64,000 bases of DNA from Massilia sp. YIM B02763 (GCF_030412015.1 NZ_JASNRD010000004.1:268449-332448), one strand, 5' to 3'; shown: positions 48,383-60,406, counted from the first letter of the stretch. A program made the numbers and translations. Notes: generated by a model from the letters alone, not told the origin.

Positions 48383-49342
48383 ATGACATTCTTTTCCATC
48401 CTGTGCGCGCTGCTCATCGAGCAACTGAAGCCGCTGCGCGCGGATAACCAGATCTACGGCGAGATCAAGCGCATGGCCATGCGCATCGAGGCCTGGTTCA
48501 ATGCCGGCCAGGTGAGCCATGGCCGCATGGGCTGGTTCCTGATGATGGGCGGCCTGATGCTGCCGACGGGGATCATCTACTGGACGCTGCTGCACTACGG
48601 CTGGGTGTTCGCCGCCTTCGCCTGGAACGTGCTGATCGTCTACCTGACGCTCGGCTTCCGCCACTACAGCCATTACTTCACCTCGATCCAGTTCGCCCTG
48701 AACGCGGGCGACGAAGCGACCGCGCGCACGCTGCTGGCCGAATGGGCGCGCGTCGACACGGTGGGCATGGACGCCGGCGAGATCGCCCGCATCGCCGTCG
48801 AGAAATCCCTGATCACCACCCACCGCAACGTGTTCGGCGTGTTCTTCTGGTTCCTGATGCCGCTGGGCCCGGCGGGCGCCGTCATGTACCGGGTGTCGGA
48901 ATACCTGGCGCGCGCCTGGAACGAGCCGGACCACATGCGCAACGAAGCCTTCGGCGAATTCGCCGCGCGCGCCTTCTACTGGATCGACTGGCTTCCCGTG
49001 CGCCTGACGGCCATCGCGTTCGCCGTGGTCGGCAATTTCGAGGATGCGATCTATGCCTGGCGTAATTTCGCCGACCGGTGGACGGACGAGTCGCGCGGCA
49101 TCATCCTGGCCGCCGGCGGCGGCGCCATGGGCGTGCGCCTCGGCTCCCCGGCCGAGAACGCGCCGCGCTTCGTTCCGGCCGACGCGGCCGCCGTCGACCT
49201 GTCCGACAGCGAAGCGGACGAATTGCCCGGCGAGGAGCCGAGCGTGCGCGCATTGCAAAGCACGGTCGGCCTGGTCTGGCGCGCGCTGCTATTATGGATG
49301 CTGCTTCTGCTGTTGCTGTCCGGCGCCGTATTGCTGGGCTGA
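48383..49342 (+). CDS. CobD/CbiB-like membrane protein
   Basis: 319 residues with about five membrane segments: MTFFSILCALLIEQ, GWFLMMGGLMLPTGIIY, AFAWNVLIVYLTLGF, VFGVFFWFLMPLGPAGAVMY and a C-terminal ALLLWMLLLLLLSGAVLL. The central part (GFRHYSHYF, ALNAGDEATAR, RNEAFGEFAARAFYWIDWLPVRLTAI) resembles CobD/CbiB, the adenosylcobinamide-phosphate synthase. No other cobalamin gene is near and it seems a divergent paralog; true CobD function is doubtful. ATG 48383. Confidence 0.75.
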   Translation: MTFFSILCALLIEQLKPLRADNQIYGEIKRMAMRIEAWFNAGQVSHGRMGWFLMMGGLMLPTGIIYWTLLHYGWVFAAFAWNVLIVYLTLGFRHYSHYFTSIQFALNAGDEATARTLLAEWARVDTVGMDAGEIARIAVEKSLITTHRNVFGVFFWFLMPLGPAGAVMYRVSEYLARAWNEPDHMRNEAFGEFAARAFYWIDWLPVRLTAIAFAVVGNFEDAIYAWRNFADRWTDESRGIILAAGGGAMGVRLGSPAENAPRFVPADAAAVDLSDSEADELPGEEPSVRALQSTVGLVWRALLLWMLLLLLLSGAVLLG

Positions 49343-49477
49343 GCTTGCAAGGACGTCCCGCGGGGAGATTTTGCTCACTGGACGATTCCCGTCTGTCAAG
49401 TCTCGTCCGCAAGTCTTCTATAAGATATAATACCGGCGTTGTTCTCATCCACGCTTCATGTTTCAGTAAGCCGCACT

Positions 49478-49831
49478 ATGGCCGAGTTACCGCAAACCGG
49501 GAAAGAACACGCCGACGAGTTCGTCATCCTCGGCGTTACGAGCAAGGGCAGGCAGTTCCGCCCGTCCGACTGGGCCGAGCGCCTGTGCGGCGTCATGTCG
49601 TGCTTCAAGCCGCCCGGCAGCGGCCGTGGTCCGAACGCCCACATCCGCTATTCCCCCTACGTCTATCCCACGCTCGTCAACGGCGTCAAGGCCGTCGTGG
49701 TGAACAATGCCATCCGCAATATCGAACCGCTGGCCTACCACTTCGTGGTCAATTTCGCCAAGGACAACGATCTGCAAGTCGTGGACGCGAACGCCGTCCA
49801 GCCCGCCGAAGACGGCAACAAGAAATCCTGA
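49478..49831 (+). CDS. DUF3579 family protein
   Basis: 117 residues from ATG 49478. GKEHADEFVILGVTSKGRQFRPSDWAERLCGVMS and VYPTLVNGVKAVVVNNAIRNIEPLAYHFVVNFAKDNDL are the conserved DUF3579 blocks, found in beta- and some gammaproteobacteria. A TATAAT lies at 49426-49431. Function unknown. Confidence 0.85.
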   Translation: MAELPQTGKEHADEFVILGVTSKGRQFRPSDWAERLCGVMSCFKPPGSGRGPNAHIRYSPYVYPTLVNGVKAVVVNNAIRNIEPLAYHFVVNFAKDNDLQVVDANAVQPAEDGNKKS

Positions 49832-50084
49832 TCTCTCCGACGCAGCTTTGAGTCATCTCAAAGTTGCCATCCTCTTGCAGGCTAGCGTGATTGCTTGACC
49901 TGGGGGACGCCATGAAAGTCGGGAAACTCTGCGCCAGGCACGCCAATGAACCGGCCCGTAAATAGTTTCATGACATAAACTTTGGTAAGCCACGCCTAAG
50001 TCTGCCTCTGTTACCATGAATCATTGTCGCCGCAACAAATAATGCCGGCGGCTTTCGATCATTGACAGATACAGACGAGGTGAC

Positions 50085-52829
<2,745 letters not shown>

Positions 52830-52959
52830 TTGCAACACTCGGCGGAGGGAATGGTCGAGAAACTTGGTCAATGCCCGGCATGAGCGCTATGATGTTGCCT
52901 TATGGAAGTATTGCTCATAGGAAGCAAACATTGCATCATGTTATTGTAAAGGAAGCATC

Positions 52960-53751
52960 ATGAAGGGCATGACCAATCAACCGCCGAGTGGGATCTCCTA
53001 CGCCGGCAAGGTTGTGCTGGTAACGGGCGCCGCCAGCGGCATCGGCCGCGCGATGGCGCTGGCATTCGGGCGCGCGGGGGCCTGCGTCGTCGTGGCGGAC
53101 ACGTCGGTGGATGGCGGCCACATGACGGCCGCGCTGATCGTGGAAGCGGGCGGCAAGGCCTTGTTCGTCAAGACGAACGTCACGGTCGCCCACGAGGTCG
53201 AGGCGCTGCTCGAGAAGGCCGTGTCGCACTACGGCCGCATCGACGTCGCCGTGAACGGCGCCGCCGTCGAGGAAGAGCACCTGCCGCTGGCCGACGGCGA
53301 GGACGAACAGTTCGACCGCATCATGAACGTCAACGTCAAGGGCGTCTGGCTGTGCATGAAGGGCCAGCTGCGCCAGATGCTCAAGCAGGAAGGCGGCGGC
53401 ACGATCCTGAACGTGGCCGACGCCGGCGGCCTGGTCGCCGCGCCCAACCACGGCATCTATGCGGCCTCCAAGCATGCCGTGATCGGCCTGACCAAGACCG
53501 CCGCCGTCGAATACGCCAAGTCGGGCATCCGCGTGAACAGCCTGTGCCCGGGCGCCGTCAAGACGCCGATGCTGGCGCGCATGCTGGAACGCGATCCGGG
53601 CCGCGACAAGAAACTCAAGGCCGCGCACCCGATGGGGCGCGTCGCCGAACCCCATGAAATCGCCACCGCGGCGCTGTGGATCTGCTCGGAGCAGGCCTCG
53701 TTCGTCACGGGGCACCAGCTGGCGATCGATGGCGGATTGACGGCAATTTAA
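52960..53751 (+). CDS. SDR family oxidoreductase
   Basis: 263 residues, a classical short-chain dehydrogenase. GKVVLVTGAASGIGRAMAL has the TGxxxGIG cofactor motif; VNGAAVEEEHL is the NAG-like motif (NGA); catalytic YAASK and a C-terminal ASFVTGHQLAIDGGLTAI. Cofactor choice looks like NAD(H): Asp in VVVADTS after strand two. Substrate not predictable. GGAAG precedes ATG 52960; another ATG lies 3 codons later. Confidence 0.92.
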   Translation: MKGMTNQPPSGISYAGKVVLVTGAASGIGRAMALAFGRAGACVVVADTSVDGGHMTAALIVEAGGKALFVKTNVTVAHEVEALLEKAVSHYGRIDVAVNGAAVEEEHLPLADGEDEQFDRIMNVNVKGVWLCMKGQLRQMLKQEGGGTILNVADAGGLVAAPNHGIYAASKHAVIGLTKTAAVEYAKSGIRVNSLCPGAVKTPMLARMLERDPGRDKKLKAAHPMGRVAEPHEIATAALWICSEQASFVTGHQLAIDGGLTAI

Positions 53752-53769
53752 GACACATCGTACGAATAG

Positions 53770-53856
53770 CGTCGTCCCTGCGCAGGCAGGGACCCGGTTT
53801 CCCAAGCGTTGCCGTGCTGCGTGCAGACTTGGGTCCCTGCCTTCGCAGGGACGACG
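53770..53856. repeat. GTCCCTGC-type palindromic repeat, copy 6
   Basis: Left arm GTCCCTGCGCAGGCAGGGAC, right arm GTCCCTGCCTTCGCAGGGAC. Lies between the convergent SDR gene and the small minus-strand gene. Confidence 0.88.
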
Positions 53857-53860
53857 GGGT

Positions 53861-54130
53861 TTATTTCGCCGGGCGTCCCTTGCGGTGCACGCTGCGCTGC
53901 TGTTTCTGCTGCGTCTGCACGCGGTTCTGGCGCGCCTTGAACAGCGTCGCCGCATCCTGCTTCGCGCGCTCGAGCGTGCGCATGTCCTCGTGGTCGTCGT
54001 GCGGCGAGAAGTACTCGGCTTCCTGGGCATCGACCACCAGCTTGATCGCCGTGTTGTCGTCGAGGTCGTAGATCTCGGTGAGCAGGGTGGCGACTTCGTC
54101 GAGGTAGGCTTCGTAGGTCAAGTAATTCAT
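53861..54130 (-). CDS. Small acidic/basic hypothetical protein
   Basis: 89 residues. The N-terminal two-thirds is acidic helix (YLTYEAYLDEVATLLTEIYDL, KLVVDAQEAEYFSPHDDHEDM); the last 30 residues are Gln/Lys/Arg-rich (QTQQKQQRSVHRKGR). No family recognised. Codon use matches the chromosome. The palindromic repeat copy 6 follows the stop by 4 bases and may end its transcript. Confidence 0.65.
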   Translation of the reverse strand: MNYLTYEAYLDEVATLLTEIYDLDDNTAIKLVVDAQEAEYFSPHDDHEDMRTLERAKQDAATLFKARQNRVQTQQKQQRSVHRKGRPAK

Positions 54131-54143
54131 CGGGTTCTCGGGG

Positions 54144-54203
54144 TAGGGTGGACGGCTGAGCCGTCCACGCGTTCAATCGGCGCGGAGATGGACGGCGCGC
54201 CAC
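54144..54203. repeat. GTAGGGTGG-type palindromic repeat, copy 3 (shortened)
   Basis: Begins GTAGGGTGGACGGC-TGA-GCCGTCCAC, with the hairpin and GCGTTC box intact; the right end is degenerate (GGACGGCGCGCCAC). It reaches the stop codon of the GntR gene. Confidence 0.75.
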
Positions 54204-54204
54204 A

Positions 54205-54945
54205 TCAGGCGGCGCTCAACTCCGCGACGAAATCATACATGTCGCCGCGGAAGTAGGAGCGGCAGAATTCTACCGCCTGCCCGTCCGGCAGGAAACCCAG
54301 GCGTTCCACGCACAGGCCGGCGTCGCCTTCCTTCGATTGCAGCAGCCGCGCCTGCTCGGCCGTCAGCAGCAGGGCCGACAGGCGCTGCAGCGCGCGCACC
54401 GGCCGCTTGCCGGCCGCTTCCAGCGCTTCATACATGGATACATCGACGGCGTCCAGCGAGGGCAGGGCGGTGGCGCTGATGGTCGCGTATTCGACGCACA
54501 TCGGCATGTCGTCGGCGTAGCGGATGCGGTTGAAACGGTACACGGCCGCGCCCGGCGACAGGCGCAGGCGCAGCGCCTCCTCCGGCGTGACGGTGCCTTC
54601 CGAACGCTTGAGCCAGACGCTGCGCGGGGTACGGCCGCGCGAGCGCATGTCTTCGGAAAACGAGGTCAGCTTGGCGAAGTTCTTTTCGATGCGGGTATTG
54701 ATGAAGTTGCCCGAGCCGGCGCGGCGCACCAGCAGGCCTTCCTCGACCAGGCCGTCGATCGCCTTGCGCACGGTGATGCGCGAGATGTCCAGTTCGGACG
54801 CCAGCTGGCGCTCGGCCGGCAAGGCCTCGGCGGGGCCGTAGATGCCGCGCTCGATGGCCTCGCGCAGCGCCCGCTGCAGCTGCTGGTACAGCGGCAGGTT
54901 GCTGGTGGCGCCCAGGTGCTGCATCAGTTGCGCGAGAGTGGACAT
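54205..54945 (-). CDS. GntR/HutC-family regulator with UTRA domain (NagR/NagQ-like)
   Basis: 246 residues. Residues 1-80 are the GntR winged helix (LPLYQQLQRALREAIERG, LPAERQLASELDISRITVRKAIDGLVEEGLLVRRAGSGNF). From about 95 a UTRA domain follows (RGRTPRSVWLKR, VYRFNRIRYADDMPMCVEYA), which in NagR/DasR binds phosphorylated amino sugars. The nag operon lies 3 kb upstream on the same strand, so it most likely controls that operon through the TGGTAT sites at 62487-62593. That link is inference. Confidence 0.85.
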   Translation of the reverse strand: MSTLAQLMQHLGATSNLPLYQQLQRALREAIERGIYGPAEALPAERQLASELDISRITVRKAIDGLVEEGLLVRRAGSGNFINTRIEKNFAKLTSFSEDMRSRGRTPRSVWLKRSEGTVTPEEALRLRLSPGAAVYRFNRIRYADDMPMCVEYATISATALPSLDAVDVSMYEALEAAGKRPVRALQRLSALLLTAEQARLLQSKEGDAGLCVERLGFLPDGQAVEFCRSYFRGDMYDFVAELSAA

Positions 54946-55018
54946 GCGGGATCGTCGGCGTGGAAATGCGCCGATGATACCAAAAACAGACCACCTGGCC
55001 CAAGCGGCCGCGCCAGGA

Positions 55019-56086
55019 TTACTTGGGCCGCGGATTGCTCAGCTTGCGGTCCGGCTGCAAGAGCTTGCCGGAGCGGATCGCCGCGACGGCCGCCGACACC
55101 GAGCGCGCCACGTTCTTCACTTCTTCCTGGAATGCCGTGTCCTTGTCGAGCGTCTCGTGGCTCTCCGCATACGATTCGTAGTAGCCGACGTAGCGGTCGA
55201 GCAGGGCGGTCGGGCCCGCGTCGATCAGGCCCATCCAGTCGAGCCAGTCCGACAGCGAGCGGCGCGTCGATTCGATGCCGGCCACGTCGCCGTGCACGAC
55301 GAGGCCGTAGGCGCGGCCCGCCAAATGCTTCGGATAATCCCAGTCCTTCTCGAGCGCCTTCGCTTCCTCCGCTTCCTTGCCGTGCGTGGAGCTGGGGTCC
55401 GGATTGCCGCCGTCGGCGCAGACGAGGCGGTCGATCATCAGCTTCAGCACGGCCGGCGACTGGTACCAGTAGGTCGGCGTGAAGATGATGACGCCGTGCG
55501 CCGAGACCCACTTCTCGTAGATCTCGTTCATCCAGTCATTGTTCCGGTGCAGGGAGTGGTTCGGGTAGCAGCTGCACGGCCAGTGGCACAGCGGCATCGC
55601 CGTCGACACGCAGGCCTTGCAGGGGTGGATATGGCGGTCGTAGTCGGAAATGATGCGCGACAGGTCGAGCACGTCGGTGTCGATGCCCTCGAGCGTCAGC
55701 AATTCTTCGCACATCTTGACCAGGCGCCAGGTCTTCGAGATCTCGCTCGGGCAGCTGCCGTCGTTGCGCGCCGAGCCGTTGATGAGGAGGATGCGGTTGC
55801 GGGTGGCCGGGTCCTTCTGGCGCGCCTCGGCGGCCAGCAGCTTGTCGCGGGTGTCCTTCCATTCGACCGAGAGGTCGTAGTCCGGGTCGGCGAAGCCGGG
55901 GCCGGCCTTCACCGTCATGGGCGATTTCTCGGAATCGACATACGATTGCCAGGCGACTTCCTCGACGGCGGCGAGCTCCTTGCCGACGGCCTCGTAGGCC
56001 GGGCTGAAGAAGTTGCGGGAAAATACCAGGCGGAATTCGTCGCGATTCAGTTTCGCGGGCGCCTGTCCTTTGCGTACGGTGGTCAT
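55019..56086 (-). CDS. Flavodoxin-fold NAD(P)H-dependent oxidoreductase with Cys-rich insert
   Basis: 355 residues. The flavodoxin-like core runs from about residue 95: ILLINGSARNDGSCPSEISKTWRLVKM (FMN phosphate loop), then FTPTYWYQSPAVLKLMIDRL, and YGLVVHGDVAG. Between them is a Cys-rich segment with HPCKACVSTAMPLCHWPCSCYPN (five Cys), which could hold a metal or iron-sulfur site, as in iron-sulfur flavoproteins. The first 90 residues are a charged extension. Its physiological partner is unknown; the gene is single. Confidence 0.82.
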   Translation of the reverse strand: MTTVRKGQAPAKLNRDEFRLVFSRNFFSPAYEAVGKELAAVEEVAWQSYVDSEKSPMTVKAGPGFADPDYDLSVEWKDTRDKLLAAEARQKDPATRNRILLINGSARNDGSCPSEISKTWRLVKMCEELLTLEGIDTDVLDLSRIISDYDRHIHPCKACVSTAMPLCHWPCSCYPNHSLHRNNDWMNEIYEKWVSAHGVIIFTPTYWYQSPAVLKLMIDRLVCADGGNPDPSSTHGKEAEEAKALEKDWDYPKHLAGRAYGLVVHGDVAGIESTRRSLSDWLDWMGLIDAGPTALLDRYVGYYESYAESHETLDKDTAFQEEVKNVARSVSAAVAAIRSGKLLQPDRKLSNPRPK

Positions 56087-56180
56087 GCTGCGGCCTTTCG
56101 TGGGGTTCCCTGCGCGGGATTGCTTCCCATTATCGGCAAGCGGCAGAACCCAGCCGGTACGGCACCTAACATTGGTCCAT

Positions 56181-56217
56181 AAAAAAACGGTGCGGGCCGC
56201 GAAGCCCGCACCGTTTT
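56181..56217. terminator. Terminator of the TPR-protein gene
   Basis: Perfect 14-bp stem AAAACGGTGCGGGC / GCCCGCACCGTTTT with a 6-base loop. The minus strand has seven T after the stem, so it ends the gene at 56242-57543. Confidence 0.9.
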
Positions 56218-56241
56218 CCGGTGCGCCCGTAATGACGCCGA

Positions 56242-57543
56242 TTATTTGACGACGGTGGTCACGCCGCTCGGGTGGTTCAGCAGCAGGATCCAGTACTTGG
56301 CGGTGTCCGACAGGCCGCCGCCCGCTTTCACGGTCTGGAAGGTCTGGATCGCCTGGTCCTTCTTGCCGGCGCGGGCGTAGGCCATGCCCAGGCGCAGCTT
56401 GGCTTCGTCCGGCGACTTCAGGCCGCCCTTGGCGATACCTTGCTCGATGAAGCCGATGCCCTTGTCGAACTGGTCCATGGTGACATAGGCCCAGCCCAGG
56501 TTGACGAGGCCGGCGCCGTTCTTGGCCTTGCCGGCGCTGGCTTCGCCGGCGGCGATGTTCTTGGCGTCGTCGGCCGCGCCCTTGGTGGCACGGTCGCGCA
56601 GCTGTCGGTGCTGGGCGGCGCCGCTGCCGGTGCCGAGCACGCCGGCGGCGAAGCCCGCGTCGACGACCTTCTTCGCTTCGGTCGGGAAGCCGTCCTTCAG
56701 CGCCAGTTCGGCCAGTTCGGTATAGCCTTCCGGCGACAGCTGCTTGACGGCGGCGAACTGCAGGCGCAGTACGTTGGTGACGTTGGCTTCCTGGAAGCCC
56801 GGCTTGCGCACGATGCCGCGGCTGATCAGGTCGGTCCAGAAGTCGTCGCTCGGATAGAACGAGGCCAGCTTCTCCAGGCCGTTCAGGTAGGCGGCGTCAT
56901 CCTTGGCCTTGTTGGCGGCCGACGCGTACAGGCGCAGGTCTTCCTGGGTCGGGGTCTTGCCGGCCTTTTCCATCGCGTCCAGCACCGGACCCTGCAGCTT
57001 CAGGGCGGTGGCATAGTCGCCGCTCAGGTAGTAGGAGCGGATCATGGCCGAGTTGACGGCGTCGGTGGTCTTGCCCAAAGCCTGGATCTGCTTGTACAGC
57101 TCGATCGCCTTCGGATAGTTCTTGGCGTTGTAGTAGTAGGTCGCCAGGGCCTGGGTGAAGTTGGCCTTGTCGGCTTCCGGCAGCTTGCCGGTGGCCAGGA
57201 TCGCTTCCAGCGCCTGGGTCGCCATCGCGTCGTTGTTGGTGCTGGTGGCCAGCGTCAGCTTCATGCGGTTCAGGACGTAGTCCTCGTACGGCGTACGGTT
57301 CGGGACGGCTTCGGCCTGGGTGACGCGGTTCTGGATCTCGCCGTAGTTCTTGGCATCCATCAGCGGCTTGATCTGGGCCGGGTCGAGCAGCTTGAACAAT
57401 TCGGGACGGACCGCGTCCGCCGGGGCGGCTGCCGGTGCGGCATCCTTGTTCTGCGCATGGGCGCCATGCATCAACGCCGGAGCGGCGTTCAGGCCGATCG
57501 CGGCCAGCATCAGTGCCACGCGGGCAAAACGGAACTGGGACAT
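56242..57543 (-). CDS. Secreted TPR-repeat protein
   Basis: 433 residues from ATG 57543. The first 30 residues are a signal peptide (FRFARVALMLAAIGLNAAPALMHGAHA), so it is periplasmic or outer-membrane bound. Repeated helical hairpins with TPR character occur along the chain (NYPKAIELYKQIQALGK, DYATALKLQGPVLDAMEKAGK, LVNLGWAYVTMDQFDKGIGFIEQGI, LRLGMAYARAGKKDQAIQTFQ). Likely a scaffold for an envelope process. A strong terminator follows. Confidence 0.85.
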   Translation of the reverse strand: MSQFRFARVALMLAAIGLNAAPALMHGAHAQNKDAAPAAAPADAVRPELFKLLDPAQIKPLMDAKNYGEIQNRVTQAEAVPNRTPYEDYVLNRMKLTLATSTNNDAMATQALEAILATGKLPEADKANFTQALATYYYNAKNYPKAIELYKQIQALGKTTDAVNSAMIRSYYLSGDYATALKLQGPVLDAMEKAGKTPTQEDLRLYASAANKAKDDAAYLNGLEKLASFYPSDDFWTDLISRGIVRKPGFQEANVTNVLRLQFAAVKQLSPEGYTELAELALKDGFPTEAKKVVDAGFAAGVLGTGSGAAQHRQLRDRATKGAADDAKNIAAGEASAGKAKNGAGLVNLGWAYVTMDQFDKGIGFIEQGIAKGGLKSPDEAKLRLGMAYARAGKKDQAIQTFQTVKAGGGLSDTAKYWILLLNHPSGVTTVVK

Positions 57544-57849
57544 GAATAATCCTCTCTTGATGACTAGTGAATGCACCGGCCGGAGCTCGGACAGTGTCGT
57601 TGTGCCAATACGGACAAGTCGTGCATTGTCCCACAAAGTGCCATTTCGGGCGCGTCCATTGTGCCTCAGCCGTGCAGGGGGAGGGGGCACCGTTACATCG
57701 CGTTACCCGGCCGGGGTGGAAGGCGTGTGTTCAACGTGATTACAACGTCGTCCCTGCGGAGGCAGGGACCCAATCTTGCAAGCGTCATGGCGACGCATGC
57801 AGCAATTGGGCCCCTGCCTCCGCAGGGGCGGCGGGTGTTCAGGCTGGCA
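57544..57849. other. 300-base spacer between the TPR gene and the GH3 gene
   Basis: Contains the promoter side of the TPR gene and palindromic repeat copy 7 (57746-57833). No further coding sequence seen. Confidence 0.6.
57746..57833. repeat. GTCCCTGC-type palindromic repeat, copy 7
   Basis: Left arm GTCCCTGCGGAGGCAGGGAC, right arm CCCCTGCCTCCGCAGGGG; stem changes again compensated. It lies 17 bases after the GH3 stop, at the end of the nag operon. Confidence 0.88.
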
Positions 57850-59349
57850 TTAAAAATTCGGCACGGGGCAGCGGCCCTGGGCTTCGATCTCGCCCGCCAG
57901 CCAGGCATTCACGGCGTCCAGCGCCGGCGGCGCGAAGCCGTAGGTCATCAGCGCGGGCGCGTCGACGTCCAGCGCCTGGTAGGGGTTCCACAGCGCCAGG
58001 TGCAGGTCGGGGCGCCAGCTGGCGCGCACGCGCGGGCCGTAGCGGCGGCGCGAGGTCGAGGCCAGTACCGTAAAGCGGCCGTCCTGGGGCAGCGCGCCCC
58101 AGTCGAAGCTGTCGGCATCGGCGAAGGTGACCAGGTCGACGTCGTACAGCCGGCCCAGCGACGCGGCGATGGCGGCGGCCGGCACGCCCGCCTCGGACAC
58201 GCCGTCGCTGACCACGTCCTGGCGCGCCACCAGGCGCAGGCGGCTGCCCGGTGCGGGACGGCGCGGCGCCGCCTGCGGCGTGCTGCGCGCCGTCAGGCCG
58301 CGGCGCCAGGCGAGCGCCATCAGCGCGCGGTCTTCCTGTTCCGTGGCGTAGGCGCCGCCGGCGGCCGGGTGGCGCGCGGCCAGGGCATCCAGCCGCGCCA
58401 GGCGCGCATGGACCTCGTCGAGCGGCAGGCGTCCGTCGGCGATGGCGGCGGCGATGGCATCGAGCGTCTCTTCCTGGGTGGCGCGGCTGCCGATCGCCAT
58501 CACCATGTCGGCGCCGGCCAGCAGCGCGTTGACGGCCGCTTCGCCCGCCGGCCAGCGCTGGGCGATCGCATGCATGTCCATGCCGTCCGTGATGATGACG
58601 CCTTCGTAGCCCCAGCGTTCGCGCAGCAGGCCGTGCAGGATGGGGCGCGACATCGTGGCCGGACGGTCCGGGTCGAGCGCCGGATAGACGATGTGGGCCG
58701 TCATCATCGCCGGCGCGCCGGCCCGGGCCGCAGTGCGGAACGGGGCGAACTCGAAGCGTTCCAGCTCCTCGACGGGCTTGGCGACGGTGGGCAGGTCGCG
58801 GTGCGAATCGACGTGGGTGTCGCCATGCCCGGGGAAGTGCTTGACGCAGCAGGCCACGCCTTGGCTTTCGCTGCCGTCCGTCCAGGCCAGCGCCAGGCGG
58901 CTCGCGGCCTGCGGGTCGGCGCCGAACGAGCGCTCGGCGATGACGGGGTTCAGCGGATTGTTGTTCAGGTCCAGCACCGGCGCGAAGTTCCAGTTGAAGC
59001 CCAGCGCACGGATCGCGCGCGCCACCGCAGCGCCGACGTCGCGCGCGAGCGCCGCGTCGCCGGCCGCGCCCAGGGCCATCGCCGAGGGCGGCGGCGGCAC
59101 CCACAGCGCGCGCACGACGGCGCCCCCTTCCTGGTCGATGGCGATCAGTGCATCTGCTCCCATCGCGTCGCGCAGGGCGCCCGTGAACGCGGTCAGCTGC
59201 TCGGCATCCGTCATGTTCTGGCGGAACAGGCAGGCGCCGCGGATGGCGTTGGCGCGGATGAAGGCGTCCGTGCCGGCATCGAGCTCCGTGCCGAACAGGC
59301 GGATCATGATCAGGCGGCCGGCCAGGCGGCGGTATTCTTGATTCGTCAT
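57850..59349 (-). CDS. Glycoside hydrolase family 3, NagZ-like beta-N-acetylhexosaminidase
   Basis: 499 residues. The NagZ signature KHFPGHGDTHVDSH (about residues 170-183) holds the Asp/His dyad, and ITDGMDMHAI holds the nucleophile Asp. ALIAIDQEGGAVVRA and NWNFAPVLDLN are standard. Unlike short NagZ (about 340 residues) it has an extra C-terminal domain of about 150 residues. No signal peptide: cytosolic. It frees N-acetylglucosamine from muropeptides or chitin oligomers for the kinase, deacetylase and deaminase encoded upstream. It starts 10 bases after the SIS gene. Confidence 0.9.
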   Translation of the reverse strand: MTNQEYRRLAGRLIMIRLFGTELDAGTDAFIRANAIRGACLFRQNMTDAEQLTAFTGALRDAMGADALIAIDQEGGAVVRALWVPPPPSAMALGAAGDAALARDVGAAVARAIRALGFNWNFAPVLDLNNNPLNPVIAERSFGADPQAASRLALAWTDGSESQGVACCVKHFPGHGDTHVDSHRDLPTVAKPVEELERFEFAPFRTAARAGAPAMMTAHIVYPALDPDRPATMSRPILHGLLRERWGYEGVIITDGMDMHAIAQRWPAGEAAVNALLAGADMVMAIGSRATQEETLDAIAAAIADGRLPLDEVHARLARLDALAARHPAAGGAYATEQEDRALMALAWRRGLTARSTPQAAPRRPAPGSRLRLVARQDVVSDGVSEAGVPAAAIAASLGRLYDVDLVTFADADSFDWGALPQDGRFTVLASTSRRRYGPRVRASWRPDLHLALWNPYQALDVDAPALMTYGFAPPALDAVNAWLAGEIEAQGRCPVPNF

Positions 59350-59359
59350 GCGTGCGTCG

Positions 59360-60406
59360 TCAGTTCGTCTTGGTGACCTTGCTCAGGTGGCGCGGCTTGT
59401 CCGGATCGAGCCCGCGCGCCTTCGACAGCTGCGCCGCCATCACGTAGAACGCCTGGATCGCCACGATCGGGTCGAGGTCGGGGTGGGGCGCCTCCGGCAG
59501 GTCGAGGTCGCGCGAGGGCACGTCCTCGGGCGCGGCCAGCAGCACGCGCGCGCCGCGGCCGCGCATCTCGTCGGCCAGCGCCACCAGGCCGGCCTGGGTA
59601 GGGCCGCGGGTGGCGAAGATCAAGAGCGGATAGCCTTCGTCGATCAGCGCCATCGGACCGTGCTTGATCTCGGCGCCGGAAAAGGCTTCGGCCTGCAGCG
59701 CCGAGGTTTCCTTGAATTTCAGCGCCGCCTCCAGCGCGATGGGGAAGCCGATGCCGCGGCCCACGACCATGATGTTGCGCGCCGGCGCCAGCACGTCCAG
59801 CGCGGCCGACCAGTCCGCGCCGGCGGCACGGCGCAGCGCGTCGGGCAGGGCGGCCAGGCCCGCCTTCAGTTCGGCATCTTCCTGCCACTCGGCGACCAGG
59901 CGGGCGCCGGCCGTCAGGCTCGTGATGAAGCTCTTGGTGGCGGCCACGCTCTGCTCCTTGCCGGCGCGCAGCGGCAGCGCCCACTCGGCCGCCTCCGCCA
60001 GTGGCGAATCGATGGCGTTCACCAGCGCGACCGTGGTGGCGCCGCCGGCGCGGAAGTAGCGCATCGGTTCGACCACGTCCGGGCTCTGGCCCGACTGCGA
60101 CACGGAAATCGCCAGCACGCCGTCGGCGCGCAGCGGCGCCTTGTACAGCGTGACCAGCGACATGGGCAGCGACGTCACCAGGCGGCCCATGCGCGACATG
60201 ATCAGGTAGGCCAGGTAGTTCGACGCGTGGTCCGAGCTGCCGCGCGCCACGGTCACGGCATTGTGGAAGGTGCCGGCGCGCAGCACGCGTCCCAGCTCCG
60301 CGTAGCGCTCGACGTCGTTGGCCAGCTGCAGGGCGACGCAGTCGGCGGCGGACCGGGCTTCCTGGAGCATCAGGGAGTCGTTAGTGGAATCAGCTGCGGA
60401 GGTCAA
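59360..60406 (-). CDS. SIS-domain glucosamine-6-phosphate deaminase (NagB-II type)
   Basis: 348 residues. Two SIS domains: VARGSSDHASNYLAYL and ISVSQSGQSPDVV in the first, IMVVGRGIGFPIALEAALKFKE in the second; the latter matches the isomerase half of GlmS and NagB-II. It should turn glucosamine-6-phosphate into fructose-6-phosphate and ammonia. No classic NagB is present, which supports NagB-II use. TTG 60406 has GGAGAAG 3-6 bases upstream; the gene overlaps nagA by 17 bases. Confidence 0.87.
   Translation of the reverse strand: MTSAADSTNDSLMLQEARSAADCVALQLANDVERYAELGRVLRAGTFHNAVTVARGSSDHASNYLAYLIMSRMGRLVTSLPMSLVTLYKAPLRADGVLAISVSQSGQSPDVVEPMRYFRAGGATTVALVNAIDSPLAEAAEWALPLRAGKEQSVAATKSFITSLTAGARLVAEWQEDAELKAGLAALPDALRRAAGADWSAALDVLAPARNIMVVGRGIGFPIALEAALKFKETSALQAEAFSGAEIKHGPMALIDEGYPLLIFATRGPTQAGLVALADEMRGRGARVLLAAPEDVPSRDLDLPEAPHPDLDPIVAIQAFYVMAAQLSKARGLDPDKPRHLSKVTKTN

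Noticed and set aside
48383..49342. True cobalamin biosynthesis gene cobD
   Set aside because: Isolated from any cobalamin gene and only loosely similar; kept as a CobD/CbiB-like protein without a gene symbol.
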